Below, piece after piece: positions 1 through 9,259 of a DNA stretch of 64,000 nt. This stretch comes from Xanthostigma xanthostigma. Lineage: Eukaryota > Arthropoda > Insecta > Raphidioptera > Raphidiidae. The stretch is taken from assembly GCA_963575645.1 (NCBI GenBank), contig OY754465.1, positions 44,418,401-44,482,400 of the forward strand. The letters run 5' to 3'. The notes beneath the pieces were generated by a model. That model made no database searches, was not told the DNA's origin, and saw only the letters and a program-made list of their open reading frames with translations. A program made the position numbers and the translations under genes. Every line of letters starts with the position of its first letter. The stretch's first letter is position 1.

Positions 1-671
1 CAAACTAGAATATCCAGATTTCGGGTTTGTCCGGTAACATATATATTATGTACTTGGTACCTGTATATGCAGTGTACATATAATATAAATATATTATTCT
101 CCATAAAATATTTTACCTATATATTATTTTGGTGTCATCAAGACGAAGAAATAATATGTAAACGCTGAAGATTTCTGAACTTTACGCAAAAATTATTTGA
201 AATACCACTTCCAAAGCAGTAAGGTTATCGACAATATAGGTACGTTTTTCGATAAGAAAAGATACACGAATCGTAAACTAGTGTTTTCAAAGATTTTTTA
301 AGCTCAGTCCTGTCCATGCGAGATCGACAAAATTTTAGGGGAACATTTAAACCTACACTAATATTATAAATAAATGAGAGTGCGAATTTTGTGAGTTTGT
401 GTGTTGGGTAATTCTAAGGAACCACTGCACCTATTTGAAAAATTCTTTCATCACTATTTAGACTGAACATTCAGGATGGACATGGGCTATAGATTATCGC
501 GTTAAATTAAAAGCGCTTTTCGTGGAGACCAATTATGCAATATAAGTCGACGAAAAAAACGGCAGCATCTATAAATTCGGGCAGAGCTGAACCGGGCCAC
601 TATAGTCTTTACTAAATGGTTTTCGTATAAGCTTTTTCCGGACATACAGTTTGCATATTACTATTATTATA
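1..671. other. Gene-free AT-rich stretch with repeat debris
   Basis: I see no coding exon here. Around 357-490 an ACTAATATTATAAAT-type opening followed by 'gtgagtttgtgtg' resembles the degraded 5' part of non-autonomous insect Helitrons, but no matching 3' end is visible. The rest is AT-rich sequence without recognisable structure. Confidence 0.4.
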
Positions 672-1021
672 CAGTATAATCTCTGTAAGTCGAACTTCAA
701 GGGAGACGCCGAAAAAATCGAGTTATAGAGTTTTCGACGTAGGCGGATTTTGTAAGGAAATATTCGACTTGTATTATAGAGGTTAAGATTCATTCTAACT
801 AATTGTGAGTTAGAGAACATTGCTATGTTCGAGATTCAGAGCTCCAATTTATTTTTTCGAGTTATGGAGGGAACATAATATGTACCGAAATGGCTTGTAG
901 GCACTCACTGATTATTTCGACCTATAGATGTTTCAAATAATGGAGGTTTTGAGGCTTGAAAGGAAGGGAACAAAACATTTTTTCGAGTTTTGGAGGTGTT
1001 CGACTTAAAGAAGTTCTACTG
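672..1021. mobile_element. pogo/Tigger-like MITE, 350 bp, TA target site
   Basis: The element opens with CAGTATAATCTCTGTAAGTC and closes with the imperfect reverse complement GACTTAAAGAAGTTCTACTG. Both ends are flanked by TA (670-671 and 1022-1023). The inner part repeats 'tcgag..ataga' half-sites near both ends. This layout of CAGTA termini, TA duplication and TCGA-rich subterminal repeats is typical of pogo/Tigger-type Tc1-mariner elements. There is no transposase reading frame, so it is non-autonomous. Confidence 0.72.
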
Positions 1022-1165
1022 TATAATATTTTTTTTGTAGGTAATTCTTCTAGTCCGCTTCGTTTTTCTGTCTCACCGCCTTTACTTGCAAAAGCGGTTT
1101 TCTTTGTAGAGCCCAGTTCTACTTAAAAAAACTGGAAGGTGTCAGGTGATTAATATTTAATAATA

Positions 1166-1302
1166 TAATTATCGGAGAAAGTTTTGGATTAGAATCCATG
1201 GCAAAAGAACAATTAAAGAGTAATACTGAAGTATTAAAATTGCGTTAATTCACTGACGTTTCGGTACACTTCGTACCATCTTCAGAGTTTCAAATGCTGT
1301 CA
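1166..1302 (+). repeat. Interspersed repeat, half copy of the 10893-11133 hairpin
   Basis: This stretch shares nearly the whole order of the left arm at 10893-11010: 'gagaaagttttgg', 'gaatccatggcaaa', 'aatactgaagtattaaaat', 'attcactgacgtt', 'cggtac..ttcgtaccat'. Here only one arm is present, whereas the second copy is a full inverted repeat. The family is not recognised. Confidence 0.6.
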
Positions 1303-2485
1303 AATCATATCAATATTTTGTCGGATAAGAATAATTGTAAACATGCGTCACATGAACGATACTTGTATAATTATCGTTTCGTGCGTTCTATGGATTAATA
1401 GGTAAATAGCATTGATTAAAATATTTTAATCAGTGGTAATAGGTATTAGATAAAATATTATCGTCTTCTCGGAATCAAACAAACACTCCGTCAAAATCCG
1501 TTATATGCCCATTGAATTGAAATTCTTGGTATTAAATTAAATAATTTACGGCATATAACAGCGCATGCCAAGCATATATTACAGCACAAACTTTAATTTT
1601 TAAAGGCAAGGATAACTTTTTTCCAATAACTGTTTTGCTTATAAAAATAAAATCTTTCATGGTGGCACATCATAGCACCGAGCACTACAGCAACATTTAT
1701 GTTTACAAATATCGAAAAATATGCCGTAGCCAGCACTAACTGCACATACAAAAAGTTGACTTGTGCATTCAGATTCCAGATTCAAGAGACAGAGAGCAAA
1801 GAAAATAGCTACAAATGTTGCTGACGCCTGTAAAGAAATTCACTGCCCCATGCATTCTATATCTCGTGAAAATTAATTACCTGTTTACTGGAAATGTCAC
1901 AATATGTAAAACACACAGGAAATAATTTTTATCGTGTTTATTCATCAACATTAAAAATACGAAATGTAAAGTACCTATCTATATTCAAAGCTAAAAAATA
2001 ATGTAAATAAATATGTACCCAAATCCAATCCACATTAGTCGGAGATGTGGAAGAGTTAATAACCGACAAAAAAGCGCATGTCCCACTGCCAAACCCTACT
2101 AACAGAATAGTGAATTTAACTGCTAAAGAGCCTGGGTTATTCGAACAATGCGATTTTTTTTCATTTGATTTGCATATTTTTTGCACATTCTATAAAAAAG
2201 CTGCTCTTCATGCCCGTATAGCGGTAGAAAAATTACTCATGTCGCACTAGCGCGTAAAGTAAAAACAATTAAGGAAATGCGATTTTATCAGTTGTCATTT
2301 AAATCCATATAATCAACGGAGACCACAGAGTAGGCGTAGTCTTCATAAACAATCCAAAAATATATTACAATATACCTATGTAGTATGTATCTCGATTATT
2401 GTCATGTTTTCATAATATTGGCCAAAGACAAGCGAGTCAAGCCAAAACAAAATTAAAAAAAAAATGTTTTTATAACTCGTGTGAC
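1303..2485. other. No feature seen
   Basis: Short open frames at 2047-2250 (+) and 1938-2186 (-) overlap each other, have no splice context or family resemblance, and look like chance. Nothing else is supportable. Confidence 0.5.
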
Positions 2486-2488
2486 TTA

Positions 2489-3106
2489 GCCTGCGTTCAG
2501 ACATGCGGGAATCGTGCGTTTACGAATCGCGCGGTTTCAAACCGCAAAATTGTGATGCTATTCAGACACGCGCGGTTAGTATGCGATTTCGTGGTCTCAG
2601 TTTCAAAATGGAGGTCGACGAAGAAGTGTGTTTAGTGTTTACTGTGGTTGCTCCTTAAAAAAAAGAAAAGAAAAAGGCGGTATTGGGTGCATCCAATATT
2701 ACGTGACCGACTAGTAGGTACATGGTCAGTTCGTAACGTTATATCCCAAATTAAGAATGTATGATAAAAAATTTTTTGACTGAATGTCCCATATTGCAGG
2801 TCTCTTCTCCACCTCATCAATAAATAGTTCAGTGTCGAAACGATCCATGGCGAACTCACGAACAGTGACGTGCTCACCGCGCGGTATCCGCAACGCAACT
2901 GAACGCGAAGTAAAGACTCCATAGTAATAGAAACGCGCGGGAGCAGCGCGATTCTATTTTCTGGCGGTTGGGTTGCGGTAACCGCGCGGCTTGATTAACC
3001 GCGCGGTTATGTCTGAACGATTACTAACTAACTCATATAAATAAGACCCGCGCGATTTCCATGCGATTCTATAATCGCGCGGTTCCCGCCGTGTCTGAAC
3101 TAGCGC
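2489..3106. mobile_element. PIF/Harbinger-like MITE, 618 bp, TTA target site
   Basis: The left end GCCTGCGTTCAGACATGCGG and the right end, read in reverse complement (GCGCTAGTTCAGACACGGCG), are imperfect terminal inverted repeats carrying CGCGCGGTT-rich subterminal repeats. TTA flanks both sides (2486-2488 and 3107-3109). A 3-bp TTA duplication is the usual mark of PIF/Harbinger elements. Several CG-rich motifs (cgcgcggtt, gcgcgatt) recur inside in both orientations. No transposase is encoded. Confidence 0.72.
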
Positions 3107-3109
3107 TTA

Positions 3110-4250
3110 AAACTCGCCAATCGCTCGTTTTAACATGTCACACCTGGTATATAAACGAATGCATTACGGTCTAGATATATCTATAACAAAATTACATTTT
3201 CTACCTATACATTTAAAAAATTGTATCAAGCATATTCAGGATCACGTAAATAATCGAGATTTTATGCTCACGCCCCTGGATCTTGCCACCCGACTAACGT
3301 CAATAGCCTATGGGCCACATACTATGTAAGTGTGTAACTAAGAGCTCGAACAGATGTATCTTACAATAGATAAATGGATTAATCCACAGTACTCAGAAAT
3401 GTATGTTAAGATTATTTACTGATTAAACATTCTACACACACAATACATCGTTTACTTTGAAGTATCTACTGTCTTTACGAAACGCTAGAAAATTCCAAGA
3501 AAATTTCTTAAGACCACACCTTGCCAGTCACAGGTTAACAGCTACAAGTCATCTGAATGGAGTTGCATCAACATAAGAGAAAACTGCAGCACCCGCTTCG
3601 ATCATTAAAGGTAATGTTAATCATTGCTACTTACATATATTTGAGAAAATCCACATAAGCGAACTAAACAGTTTATTTATAAGTAGCACAATTAAAAACG
3701 AACGACACTTAAAAAACAAGCACAAAATGCTATGTATTTCAGCTCTGGTATTATTACTAAGCACTAATACCGGCGTGCTTCAAAACAGCACGCATCAATA
3801 CAACATACAAAGCATCCCAACACGGCACACAACATACTGGCAGACCAGACTAAGCGCTGAGTGCAGTGTCACTGACTTCGTATGTCGCACTGTCGTGCTG
3901 GCTGGTTTCGGTTTGGTTGCTGCTGCTGTAGGCTGTCCACTCGCATAGGGGCGCAACCGCTTGGCGTCTCTATTTCTCTTATCACACACACAAGCGCCGA
4001 CCACTTGTCTTTTTTGTTCAAAAAGTAAAACTAAAGGAGGAATTATTGTACCGATAAAATATTGTTCCGTTAATTAAGTCTCCAAACTTATAACTCTAAA
4101 ATAATTTTACGATTTTTTACGTTTTAAACTTTAAATAAATCTCAATCATAACACGTAAGTATTCACGTATCTGCTAACCTTAGCTGTTGGTGGCCTTAAA
4201 AAAAGAAGGCGTCGTGGGACGCCTGGCAGATGTGAAACATAAATTTAAGC
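3110..4250. other. No gene seen
   Basis: Overlapping short frames on both strands at 3727-4004 show no domain. AT-rich, no clear repeat structure. Confidence 0.45.
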
Positions 4251-4344
4251 GAAATTCTAGTAACTACATTTCGCTTTGTCATCGAACGAAATTCTAGTTA
4301 CTAAATTTCGCCCTGTCATCTAACTAAATTTTAGTAACTAATTT
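4251..4344 (+). repeat. Tandem repeat, 37-bp unit, about 2.5 copies
   Basis: Units start at 4251, 4288 and 4325 with the pattern GAAATTCTAGT.ACTA.ATTTCG followed by '..TGTCATC.AAC'. The third copy is partial and more diverged. Each unit also contains a short inverted motif (cgaaat / atttcg). Confidence 0.7.
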
Positions 4345-4489
4345 AAACGTATCAATAAACGTCACGTTCACCACAGAAAACAGCTGTCCAACGCATACAC
4401 ACAGCAGGCGCAAATGACACGTAACAGGTGTAATGTACAGTGTCCCCACATCAAAGCTTCGTGACTATCGCGCGCATGCGCCTACATTT

Positions 4490-4690
4490 GTGCCACGACG
4501 TCACAGGAAAAACAATCCTACGAGACAAGCACGTACAGACATGATCCATCCGTTGTGGGCTCAACCATTGTTCACGCATTATTAGCGATTCAAATGTGAC
4601 GGTAGGTACTTTGTCACACAAGAAAGTTCGACCGACTGTAACAAGCGAATAGACATTTTCACGTCCAAAAAGAGGCCTGTGTACGCTGGC
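4490..4690 (+). repeat. Interspersed repeat family D, copy 1
   Basis: The order 'acgacgtcaca', 'acaatcct', 'cgtacagacatg', 'ctcaacc.ttgtt', 'cgcattatta', 'gcgattcaaa', 'tgacggta', 'gcgaatagac', 'ttttcacgtc.aaaaag' is repeated in the same orientation at 29985-30190. The shared stretch is about 200 bp, clearly diverged, without evident terminal repeats. The class is unknown. Confidence 0.65.
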
Positions 4691-5097
4691 TCTTATCGCA
4701 GAATCGTGCTAATAAAGTAATATGACTAATATCTTATTAAATTCTCACATGTGAGACAATCCCTTTAGTACTCTGTACTTTTGAGATGATTTCCCTCCTT
4801 TAACGTTATGTTTCGAACTACTTATAACGCATACTCAATAACCTTGTCATAGGAGAGTCAGTCAAACCTTTGCGTCTAGCCTCTGATCTAGTTGCAGGTG
4901 TTGGAAGCATAAATTCCGAAGTTTCTCGGTTAATCGTGGTATCATGTAAAAACTATATAATATACCGTTGATTAACGTCGTATTCTATTGAATATTCTGT
5001 AATCAACGATTACAATCAATGATTAATTATACTACACCAACCCTTGTCTCCGACTATAACATAAAAACAGTTGGAAATATGAAACGATTAGGTACGA

Positions 5098-5230
5098 TAG
5101 GTAGCTGAATTGATATAGCGTCTGATTCGTACGCAGGGGGTTGCTGGTTTGATTTCAATCCATACCGGCATTGTTTTTATTTTAACTGTTCTATATACTG
5201 CTCGATTTTTTTATAATTTTTTTTAATCTA
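5098..5230 (+). repeat. Possible tRNA-derived SINE head
   Basis: The sequence has an A-box-like TAGCTGAATTGATATAGCG near 5101 and, about 40 bp later, a B-box-like GGTTTGATTTCAATCC near 5150, followed by an AT-rich body. This spacing fits an internal RNA polymerase III promoter of a tRNA-derived SINE. No second copy or target-site duplication is visible, so this is only a candidate. A decayed tRNA pseudogene is the alternative. Confidence 0.4.
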
Positions 5231-5457
5231 AATAATAGGTATATTATGTTAATAATTTAATTAATGTCTTAGATACCTAAGACATTACCTAAGACTAGAT
5301 ATGCTAATGTTATTCTTTTTTTCATCTGGATTACAATCTACAAACTTTGTAGTTATAATTACATTAAAATAATATACAAGTATTGCAGTTTCTTAGCGGT
5401 TATTTATGTTAGATTAGCTCCTGAATACTAGTCTTCACTAAAATCAGAGATAACAAA

Positions 5458-6171
5458 TAGGGATTGCTTACGGGAATTACCGGTACTGAATTTCCCGGGA
5501 ATTCCCGGAAAATTTCATCGCCTTCAGTACCGGGAAATGAAACCCATTTCCCGGGCATTCCGGTACTACAAAAAATTATACTAATTTAAATGTCTTAACT
5601 ATTTTTTCAAGCTGTAAATGTTGTAATCGTCACCGGTGATTTGAAATATAACGTTTTATTAAAATATTTAACACCCATGTGACTTTACCTCAATTTCTTT
5701 CTGCTTTTTCTTTCTTGTATTTTATCTTTTTTATTTCTATTTACTTAGTTAAATTTTGGTACTTAAGTTACGACTACGACTTTAGAATTTTGGTGAATTT
5801 TTCAAAACCAGACTGAATAAGTATTTGGTACAATATTAAATTTAAATTTAAGGTTCCTTTTTCATGACAAGAATGATTATTTTTTGTTAAAGTTGAGTTA
5901 AGATAATAATACTTAATTTGTTGATTATGAAAGATTATTATTGAGACTGATTGTAATATTTAAAGGTTATTGAATTACGTAGGGTAATGGGTAACTCAGA
6001 GATTTGTATTGTGATACTTCTTCAAAAATATTTCCAACATTTTATTTCACCCACAACTAGCATTTAACACATTTTTTCTCTAGTACCAAAAGTATCGAAT
6101 TTCTCGGTACTGGATCTCCTCTAGTACCGGGAAATACAAATTCGATTTCAGTACCGGTACTGCAAACCCTA
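5458..6171. mobile_element. hAT-like non-autonomous element, 714 bp, 8-bp TSD
   Basis: Terminal repeats TAGGGATTGC (left) and GCAAACCCTA (right) are flanked by the exact 8-bp duplication ATAACAAA at 5450-5457 and 6172-6179. Subterminal ACCGGTACTG/CCGGGAA motifs recur at both ends. An 8-bp duplication with TAGGG ends fits the hAT superfamily. The interior is AT-rich without a transposase. Confidence 0.8.
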
Positions 6172-6494
6172 ATAACAAACTAGAGTTTATATTGATCGTC
6201 TAAGGCCTAAACTCTAAAGTTCTAAACCATATTTTGATATAATACGCACAGGTTTAGTGATCATCTATCTAAGACCATATGATCTAATACGTAGAGATTA
6301 CATCCATGGGAGAGATGATTAGAGAACAGGAGGTAGTGTAGTGATCGTTTAATAGATCTAATACGCATGCGCATTAACCCAGACGTCTATTTTTCTAACC
6401 TTTAAAAATAAATGAATTGTTTAGTTCGGAATTGTCAAAAAAAGTCACGTTGTTAGGATCATTGACAAAAAGTTATACTTAGACAATTTATGGA

Positions 6495-7039
6495 ATGATG
6501 TCAACATTAGAAAATATAAGGCCGACTATTTATAAAAAAGCTTCAGATCGCGACTTTTCTGAAAGCGAAGCAGATGAAAATCATACTGATGAATTTGATG
6601 CCAGAGAAGTGTTTGGTAAGATCCAATTTTTAAAAAATTGAATTTGTAAAAAATGACTTCCAATAATGAAATATATTAAATTGCAGATCTAATCCGGAGC
6701 ATAAACGACCCAGAGCATCCGTTGACACTCGAAGAATTACACGTAATCGAACAAGACAACATAACTGTTAATAATGAAAAAAACCAAATTAGAGTTTTGT
6801 TCACTCCGACAATTCCTCACTGTAGTATGGCAACTTTAATCGGTCTATCGATTCGCGTTCGTTTATTGCGTACGTTACCTGTACGATTCAAAGTCAGTGT
6901 AGAAATATATCCAGGCACACATGCATCTGAGCATGCGGTCAACAAGCAACTAGCGGATAAGGAACGCGTTGCTGCGGCTTTAGAAAATTCTAGTTTAATT
7001 AATGTAATTAATCAATGTATATCGATAGCTGATCTATAA
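6495..7039 (+). CDS. CIAO2B: MIP18-family protein (CIAO2B / galla-2 type)
   Basis: This is a component of the cytosolic iron-sulfur protein assembly targeting complex, which with CIAO1 and MMS19 delivers [4Fe-4S] clusters to client proteins such as DNA polymerases and helicases. There are two exons, 6495-6615 and 6687-7039, joined through a GT-AG intron of 71 bp in phase 1, giving 157 residues (human CIAO2B has about 163). The N-terminus is an acidic linker ([20 protein letters not shown]). The DUF59/MIP18 core follows, with [14 protein letters not shown] and the [11 protein letters not shown] segment holding the conserved reactive cysteine. Two adjacent ATGs (6495, 6498) could both start translation. 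An AATAAA lies at 7086. The acidic linker and the length favour the galla-2/CIAO2B branch over CIAO2A. Confidence 0.9.
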
Positions 7040-7085
7040 TATCCTCGTGTTCGGTTTCAACTTTCATTGAACTTTTTATGGTAAA

Positions 7086-7091
7086 AATAAA
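7086..7091 (+). terminator. Poly(A) signal of the CIAO2B gene
   Basis: An AATAAA hexamer sits 47 bp after the stop codon, giving a compact 3' UTR if it is used. Confidence 0.6.
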
Positions 7092-7408
7092 ACAATTTAT
7101 CAGAACTTTAAATCGCAAATGTGATTTGGGATTGTCATGGTATCTTTTCACGATATACAACTATGCTATCAGTACCAATATTGTCGCAAAGTAATGTTCA
7201 TACTGATCTTTTCACAAGTCAGATATCCATGATTTGACCGAAAATAGCAAAATTTGCTCCTGATTTTATTAAGCTTCAGTTAATTTACTTGAATACTTCT
7301 AACAGTTACATCTGCAGTAATGTATATAAATATATTGGGGCGTTTCTTTAAAAAAATGTTTATTTTACAAATAAAAAACATGAGTGCGTGTAACCTTTAC
7401 GCACAGTT

Positions 7409-7747
7409 GAAGTAAAACTTTTTCAGTTTGTATTTAACACTCTCAATTTTTGGAAAATATTCATTCACAAATTAAATTATTAGTTTGCGTCTGTAGCTAT
7501 GTTTCCTACAGATGTATTGTTGGTGTTAACTGGCTTTTTGGTGCCGCCCTCTGCCATTCGATGCCTTTAAATAGCGGAAACCGATCATAAAATTGATTTG
7601 CGTTCATAACGATATTTCATCTTTCGTTCAAGATGGTTTCTACAGTGGAGCTATTTTAGTCAATGCCGGTAAATAGCACTAACAAATAACTTCCGTCCGA
7701 AAAAAGATCTGAGTTACTCTCAAGTCGCGTCTAAAGAAGTTTTACTT
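7409..7747. mobile_element. MITE family E, copy 1 (339 bp)
   Basis: The left end GAAGTAAAACTT (7409-7420) and right end TAAAGAAGTTTTACTTC (7731-7747) are inverted repeats. The interior matches the copy at 32390-32717 in the opposite orientation ('gatctgagttactctcaagt', 'atgcctttaaatagcgg', 'cttcgttcaaga'). The left terminal repeat is shorter than in the other copy. No coding frame; superfamily not assigned. Confidence 0.65.
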
Positions 7748-8002
7748 CATAAAGCTAACGCTTAGTTGTTTTTTTTTTCTGTTTTCACAATCGTAATCTA
7801 TGTAAAAAATATTACAAAAATGCTTTAAATGAACTCGTAGTTTCAATATTAACAAAGTTAGCAATAGTGCTCACTTAACTTTGAACAACCTGTATATTAC
7901 GATAGAGGCAAAGGTGAAGGATTATCTTATAAAAATAAAAAATAAAATTGAATACTATTACTTTATTATAAAATAATTACATTTACGTCAGTATCTGTTT
8001 CA

Positions 8003-8224
8003 CTAATCTGTATGCTTTTTAGCTGACATTACACTTTTGTCAGTAAGAGAGACTTTAGTGGGATCGTATTTGTACGTCTTCACAACTGGGCCCCTTCCTG
8101 CTTTTCTAAATTCAATTTCATCAAAATGTGATCGGTCTTCCATTTCTCGTGCAATTTTCATATTACTCCATGCTACAAATGTCAAAATCAGAATAAATAA
8201 ATTCTCAACTAAAGTAGGAACTAG
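8003..8224 (-). CDS. Terminal exon of an unrecognised small membrane protein
   Basis: On the minus strand an open frame runs from a stop near 8350 down to a TAG at 8003-8005, with no in-frame ATG before the middle. The convincing part is PEFFNLVPTLVENLFILIL, a single predicted membrane helix, followed by a charged tail that ends in VMSAKKHTD (residues MKIAREMEDRSHFDEIEF then KAGRGPVVKTYKYDP). The helix-plus-basic-tail layout resembles small mitochondrial or ER single-pass proteins, but I do not recognise the family. It is probably a 3' exon; acceptor-like AG sites occur in the 5' part of the frame (for example CTTTAG before the Glu-Asn pair near 8200, and upstream). No upstream exon was found among the repeats at 8350-9150. 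It could be chance, but the composition is unlike the surrounding AT-rich repeats. Confidence 0.4.
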   Translation of the reverse strand, partial: LVPTLVENLFILILTFVAWSNMKIAREMEDRSHFDEIEFRKAGRGPVVKTYKYDPTKVSLTDKSVMSAKKHTD

Positions 8225-8544
8225 ATTAAAAAACTCGGGTCGCAGTGCGAAACCCTGCCGACAATATAGTGTATTTGCTTTTATAAGCAGTGTGGCTCTA
8301 TTGTATGAACTTAACTTTGTTTTTGGACAAAAGAAAAAAATTATCCCTTAATACACCCCTTAAAACAACATTTTTTTCTTAATTTCAATACTATATACCA
8401 ATTCAACATCTGTATCAAATTATATACACCCTTCAGTATGCAAATCCATATCAATAAACTTGCGTTTTCATAAAATTTGTAAGTCCGGTCCTGTCGGGCC
8501 GATTTTATAAAAATTTTAGCAGCACATTTCAATAATTACTAAAG

Positions 8545-8880
8545 GGTTAAATTTCAAATTTGAAACGATTCTGAGAATTTTTTCGGTATTTTTGGGCCCA
8601 AAAACATTTTTCAACCCCTAAATGCCCCCCTTAAAGTGGCCCGATCGGGCCCATTTTAAATAGGCTTCGTGCGGTGATGGATTTTAACATGTGGTCCAAA
8701 TTTCGTTAAAATCAATTAACTCCTTCGAAAGTTATTGCCCGCACCTATATATATATATATATATATATACATATATAAACATACTTTTCCAAAAATGGTG
8801 CCAAACTTCTTAGAAACTTATGAAACGTCGAGAAATTTTGGTCCGACCCCTAGGTCCCGCCATCCGACCGACGCCAATAG
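8545..8880. repeat. Degenerate repeat with (TA)n microsatellite
   Basis: The tract contains 'gggcccaaaaac', 'ggcccgatcgggccca' (a short palindrome) and an AT dinucleotide run at about 8744-8775. It looks like part of a noncoding mobile element, but no termini are resolved. Confidence 0.4.
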
Positions 8881-9154
8881 TGTAAGTGCCTTATGGCAAA
8901 TACACTAATAAATTATTGAATTACTACGGTTCATTAGATTAAAATTTAAGCAAGAAATGACTGCAATATCTATTTCTTTGCAGTGAATCTTTGCTAATAA
9001 ATGATTCAGTGTTATACAGGCGTCTGGATTTTAGTGAGATCTTGAAAGCAGTATTTATAAAGTACTTTAAATTAAAGAAAATAATCAGGACTAGTCTACT
9101 AACGATAACTAGATTATCGAGTGCTCAGAAAAATAAGCACTCTGGGTAATCATT

Positions 9155-9160
9155 TTTATT
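9155..9160 (-). terminator. Poly(A) signal of OXA1L
   Basis: AATAAA on the minus strand (TTTATT on +) lies about 100 bp beyond the OXA1L stop codon. Confidence 0.5.
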
Positions 9161-9259
9161 GAACAGTAATTAGAACACAAATAGCAGAATATGACAACAA
9201 ATACTCCAAAAATTATTATAGTATCCATCTTAATTAAAATGATTAAATTTTTCTGTTCA

